Source: Fibrobacter sp.
Lineage (GTDB): Bacteria; Fibrobacterota; Fibrobacteria; Fibrobacterales; Fibrobacteraceae
DNA length: 8,335 nt
Assembly (NCBI GenBank): GCA_017520105.1
Contig: JAFWRL010000064.1
Span: forward strand, 1-8,335
Reading direction: 5' to 3'
The translations under genes and the position numbers were made by a program. Within the stretch, counting starts at the first letter, position 1; each line of letters starts with the position of its first letter. Positions 6,481 through 8,335 of this stretch are shown here, one piece after another. The notes beneath the pieces are model-generated. The model had not been told where the DNA came from. It saw only the letters and a program-made list of their open reading frames with translations, and searched no databases.

Positions 6481-6509
6481 ATTATAGGCTATATTTAGAG
6501 AATGTTCAA
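6481..6509 (-). promoter_or_regulatory. Sigma70-type promoter of the GH11 xylanase
   Basis: On the minus strand TATAAT (6481-6486, a perfect -10) lies 17 bp downstream of TTGAAC (6504-6509, 4 of 6 to TTGACA). Transcription would start near 6474, giving a xylanase leader of about 98 nt. The -35 box overlaps the first codons of the divergent GH16 gene, so promoter and coding sequence are interlocked. The leader contains CCTCCTC (6423-6429), the complement of the strong Shine-Dalgarno on the other strand. Confidence 0.6.
6490..6501 (+). promoter_or_regulatory. Possible -10 element for leaderless transcription of the GH16 gene
   Basis: TATATT (6490-6495) ends 6 nt before the GH16 ATG, so the expected transcription start coincides with the start codon. 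No Shine-Dalgarno is properly spaced upstream of this ATG: TAGAG at 6496-6500 is too close. No good -35 box sits 16-18 bp upstream. Together these fit a leaderless mRNA, but the evidence is indirect. Confidence 0.35.
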
Positions 6510-7671
6510 GAAATTCGCAGCATCCTTTATAATCGTCACGGCAGCAAGTGCGTTTTTTTCCGCATGCTCCGACGATTCGTCTAACGCATTCGCCCCTGTG
6601 AGTACCGTAGAATCATCGTCCATGAAAGCCCCCACGTCGTCGTCCTCGATACTTTCTACGATTTTGTCATCCTCGGAGCGAAGCGGAGGGGATCCATCCA
6701 GTAGCAATTCCTCACGTCATTCCGGACCTGATCCGGAATCTTCCAGCAGCGTAGATGGCGGGTCGACGCCCGCCATGACGAGTTCATCATTTACATCGTC
6801 CTCTTCATCCGTCATTCTGAGCAGCGATAGCCGCGATGATTCAGCCAACTCATCAACCGAATCCAGTGACTCCAAGAATTCATCGAGCAGTTCCTCACGT
6901 CATTCCGGGCCTGACCCGGAATCTTCCAGCACCAAGGTCACTGAGCCTGCCAAGGAGTACCTCTGGAACGACGAATTCGACGGCGAAACCATCGACACCA
7001 GCAAATGGGGTTTTGAAATCGGCACGGGCGCAAGCGGCTGGGGCAACAACGAATGGGAATACTACACCAGCCGCAAAGAGAACGCCTACATCAAAGACGG
7101 CGTTTTGCATATTCGTGCGCAAAAAGAAGACTACGAAGGGCAAAAATACACTTCCGCACGCATGCTCACCAAAGGCAAGTTTGCGTTCAAGTACGGCACT
7201 GTAGAAGCCCGAATCGCGCTCCCCGTCGGCAAGGGAATCTGGCCTGCGTTCTGGATGCTCGGCGAGAACTTCGACAAAGTCGGATGGCCCGGCTGCGGCG
7301 AAATCGACATCATCGAAGCCGTCAACAGCGAAAACATAGTCTATGGCACGAACCACTGGGCGAACGGTTCCGAATACGCGACATACGGAAACAACACCGG
7401 CAATTACCGCGACCAAAAGCACGAAATGGACATCACGCAGTTTCACACGTACAAATTCACGTGGGACGAAAAGTACATCCGCATGTTCGTCGATGATTTC
7501 ATGTACCACGAGATTCTAATCGAAGGCAACCAGGGTGACACCGAAGAATTCCACAAGCCGTTTTTCTTCTTGCTGAACGTCGCCGTCGCAGGCAACTGGC
7601 CCGGCTTTGAAGTTGACGACACCCAGTTCCCGAACGAAATGCTCGTGGATTACATACGCGTCAGCCAGTGA
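6502..7671 (+). CDS. Lipoprotein GH16 laminarinase-type beta-glucanase with Ser-rich linker
   Basis: Predicted surface-anchored endo-beta-1,3(1,4)-glucanase. Residues 1-21 are a lipoprotein signal with the lipobox F-S-A-C and lipidated C22, followed by SDDS. A low-complexity linker rich in Ser, Asp and Pro runs over about 23-150. The GH16 jelly-roll starts at EYLWNDEFDGE (152-162). The catalytic motif is GEIDIIE, with nucleophile E267, D269 and acid/base E272, preceded by GWPGCG, typical of laminarinase-like members. LNVAVAGNWPG near the C-terminus is also typical of that group. The domain order is canonical, unlike the circularly permuted GH16 lichenase known from Fibrobacter succinogenes. 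The start is fixed by an in-frame stop 6 nt upstream (TAG, 6496-6498) and by the signal sequence. Its stop lies 3 bp from that of the convergent phosphopantetheinyl transferase gene. Laminarin versus mixed-linkage glucan preference is not decidable here. The linker contains five palindromic elements, listed separately. Confidence 0.93.
   Translation: MFKKFAASFIIVTAASAFFSACSDDSSNAFAPVSTVESSSMKAPTSSSSILSTILSSSERSGGDPSSSNSSRHSGPDPESSSSVDGGSTPAMTSSSFTSSSSSVILSSDSRDDSANSSTESSDSKNSSSSSSRHSGPDPESSSTKVTEPAKEYLWNDEFDGETIDTSKWGFEIGTGASGWGNNEWEYYTSRKENAYIKDGVLHIRAQKEDYEGQKYTSARMLTKGKFAFKYGTVEARIALPVGKGIWPAFWMLGENFDKVGWPGCGEIDIIEAVNSENIVYGTNHWANGSEYATYGNNTGNYRDQKHEMDITQFHTYKFTWDEKYIRMFVDDFMYHEILIEGNQGDTEEFHKPFFFLLNVAVAGNWPGFEVDDTQFPNEMLVDYIRVSQ
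6666..6695 (+). repeat. Intragenic REP-like element A
   Basis: It begins GTCATCCTC and ends GGGGATCC. The outer arms ATCC and GGAT pair, with ATCCTC (6669-6674) facing GAGGGGAT (6686-6693) and a two-base asymmetry. The head GTCAT starts at codon position 3. It is read as residues about 55-65 of the GH16 protein, giving SSSERSGGDP within the serine linker. Confidence 0.6.
6716..6740 (+). repeat. Intragenic REP-like element B
   Basis: GTCAT head and GAATC tail with a perfect 8-bp stem: ATTCCGGA (6719-6726) pairs with TCCGGAAT (6732-6739) around the loop CCTGA. The head starts at codon position 2, and the unit encodes RHSGPDPES (72-80). It is the centre of a 46-bp segment (6703-6748) repeated at 6886-6931 with three differences. 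Two of those are the paired change closing the hairpin loop. Confidence 0.8.
6754..6780 (-). repeat. Intragenic REP-like element C, inverted orientation
   Basis: ATGGCGGG (6755-6762) pairs perfectly with CCCGCCAT (6769-6776) around a six-base TCGACG loop. On the minus strand it begins CGTCATGGCGGG and ends CCGCCATC, so it carries the same GTCAT head and ATC tail as its neighbours but in the opposite orientation. On the coding strand it is read as VDGGSTPAMT (84-93). Confidence 0.75.
6811..6842 (+). repeat. Intragenic REP-like element D (degenerate)
   Basis: It begins GTCATTCTGAG, identical to the head of the intergenic copy at 3665, and ends GATTC. The inner arms GCAGC (6821-6825) and GCCGC (6830-6834) pair with one mismatch around a GATA loop. 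The head starts at codon position 1, and the unit is read as VILSSDSRDDS (104-114). It is weaker than B, C and E as a hairpin; membership rests mainly on the 11-base head. Confidence 0.5.
6899..6923 (+). repeat. Intragenic REP-like element E
   Basis: GTCAT head and GAATC tail with a perfect 8-bp stem: ATTCCGGG (6902-6909) pairs with CCCGGAAT (6915-6922) around CCTGA. It encodes the same RHSGPDPES peptide as element B, at residues 133-141. Compared with B, the loop-closing pair is G-C instead of A-T. Both arms changed together and both changes are synonymous (GGA/GGG and GAT/GAC). Confidence 0.8.
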
Positions 7672-7674
7672 TGT

Positions 7675-8335
7675 TTACAACAAAGTCTTTAAATCAACAC
7701 ACCTTGCTTCTTGAGGTGCGTTTTTGCCATCGTTCTTGATGCAATAGGCATAGCGGTAACCGTCGTGCAAGTCAATTTCACGGAAAGCATATTCCGGGCG
7801 TTCTCCATCGTGATCAAGCAAAATATTTTCATTTTCGCCAACGTTCAACGAGAATTTGTCCGGCATAAGCGACATGCCGCGCCCAGTCACTTTCATATAA
7901 CATTCCTTGAGCGTCCACAGCCTGTAAAACGCCTCGGACTGTTCTTCGAGAGAATCAAAATGCTTAATCCATGCGGATTCTTCAGGCTTGAAAAAACGCT
8001 CCGCAAGCCGTCCGCGGTCGCCCTTGATAATCTCGACATCGCATCCCACGTCAAATGGAGAAAACACGCACATCACACGCTCGCCCGAATGGGACAAATT
8101 AAAATGCACATCGGGAAAATCCACCAAATACGGTTTTCCATTTTCGCCGTATGCCACATGCTCATCCGCCCCTTCAAATCCAGCCTCCACGCAAGCCAAA
8201 TGCAGCAAAAGCCCAACACCACGCGACTGCATTTTCCCCTTAGGGAACTTGAACGACATCGCCTTTTTTTGCCGATAATCAGGAACTCGCTTCAACAAGT
8301 TTTCAAAAACAGAAGAATCCTTCAATACAGAAATA
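7675..8335 (-). CDS. Sfp-type 4'-phosphopantetheinyl transferase, 5' end beyond the window
   Basis: Predicted cytoplasmic enzyme that transfers 4'-phosphopantetheine from coenzyme A to a serine of acyl- or peptidyl-carrier proteins, turning apo into holo form. Residues below are counted from the TTG at 8325-8323. VHFNLSHSGERV (73-84) is the conserved N-S-H-S block. VGCDVEII (93-100) gives the magnesium ligands D96 and E98. WTLKECYMKVTGRGM (137-151) is the W-x-x-K-E-x-Y-x-K signature with K140 and E141. The TTG could be a start, but no Shine-Dalgarno precedes it. The frame stays open to the window edge, reading I-S-V before it, which fits the N-terminal beta strand of this family. The true start is therefore probably a few codons outside. 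The gene is convergent with GH16, 3 bp between stop codons, with no terminator between them. No carrier protein or synthase gene is visible to name the target. Confidence 0.9.
   Translation of the reverse strand, partial: ISVLKDSSVFENLLKRVPDYRQKKAMSFKFPKGKMQSRGVGLLLHLACVEAGFEGADEHVAYGENGKPYLVDFPDVHFNLSHSGERVMCVFSPFDVGCDVEIIKGDRGRLAERFFKPEESAWIKHFDSLEEQSEAFYRLWTLKECYMKVTGRGMSLMPDKFSLNVGENENILLDHDGERPEYAFREIDLHDGYRYAYCIKNDGKNAPQEARCVDLKTLL

Noticed and set aside
6666..6923. CRISPR array interpretation of the regularly occurring palindromes
   Set aside because: The units differ in sequence and orientation, spacing is irregular (14-56 bp), the intervening DNA is serine codons in frame, and no cas gene is present.
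6836..7204. Plus-strand 122-codon frame overlapping GH16 and reading through element E as HVIPGLTRNLP
   Set aside because: Out of frame with the clear GH16 gene and without motifs. Peptides such as VIPGLTRNLP are what these palindromes commonly encode when translated in other phases, so this is a by-product of the repeat.

Overview
The window looks like chromosomal DNA from a plant-fibre-degrading member of Fibrobacterota, most likely Fibrobacter. The reasons are a GH11 xylanase and a GH16 beta-glucanase side by side, long poly-serine linkers in both, a lipoprotein signal with an F-S-A-C lipobox, a C-terminal tail resembling a type IX secretion sorting domain, and a glycogen phosphorylase gene with strong codon bias. 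The genus is an inference from these traits; there is no rRNA or other marker.

Layout, left to right: glycogen phosphorylase (glgP, +) with a clear intrinsic terminator; a signal-less Amidase_2 peptidoglycan amidase (+) with a Pro/Glu/Gln/Lys-rich tail ending in an amphipathic peptide; an intergenic palindromic repeat and a terminator; a Gfo/Idh/MocA oxidoreductase (-); a YbaK-type aminoacyl-tRNA deacylase (+); a secreted GH11 xylanase (-); a lipoprotein GH16 laminarinase-type glucanase (+); and an Sfp-type phosphopantetheinyl transferase (-) whose 5' end runs off the window. After the first two genes the strand alternates at every gene. There are three tail-to-tail junctions (74, 8 and 3 bp) and two head-to-head promoter regions (about 4654-4801 and 6376-6501). 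No tRNA, rRNA, CRISPR array, insertion sequence or prophage is visible.

Functionally the genes are mostly independent. GlgP mobilises stored glycogen. The divergent GH11/GH16 pair would attack xylan and beta-glucan outside the cell and could be co-regulated from the 126-bp region between them. The amidase cuts peptidoglycan stem peptides, YbaK edits mischarged tRNA, and the phosphopantetheinyl transferase activates carrier proteins.

The most unusual signal is in the serine-rich linker of the GH16 gene. Five REP-like palindromic elements, each bounded by GTCAT at one end and by ATC or ATTC at the other, sit inside the coding sequence between 6666 and 6923. They lie in three different reading phases and both orientations, yet all are read through as linker peptide. 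A sixth member of the same family lies in the intergenic spacer at 3665-3704. Two of the intragenic copies differ inside the hairpin by a base-pair-preserving double change. This suggests a palindromic repeat family that has colonised, and perhaps helped build, a disordered protein linker.
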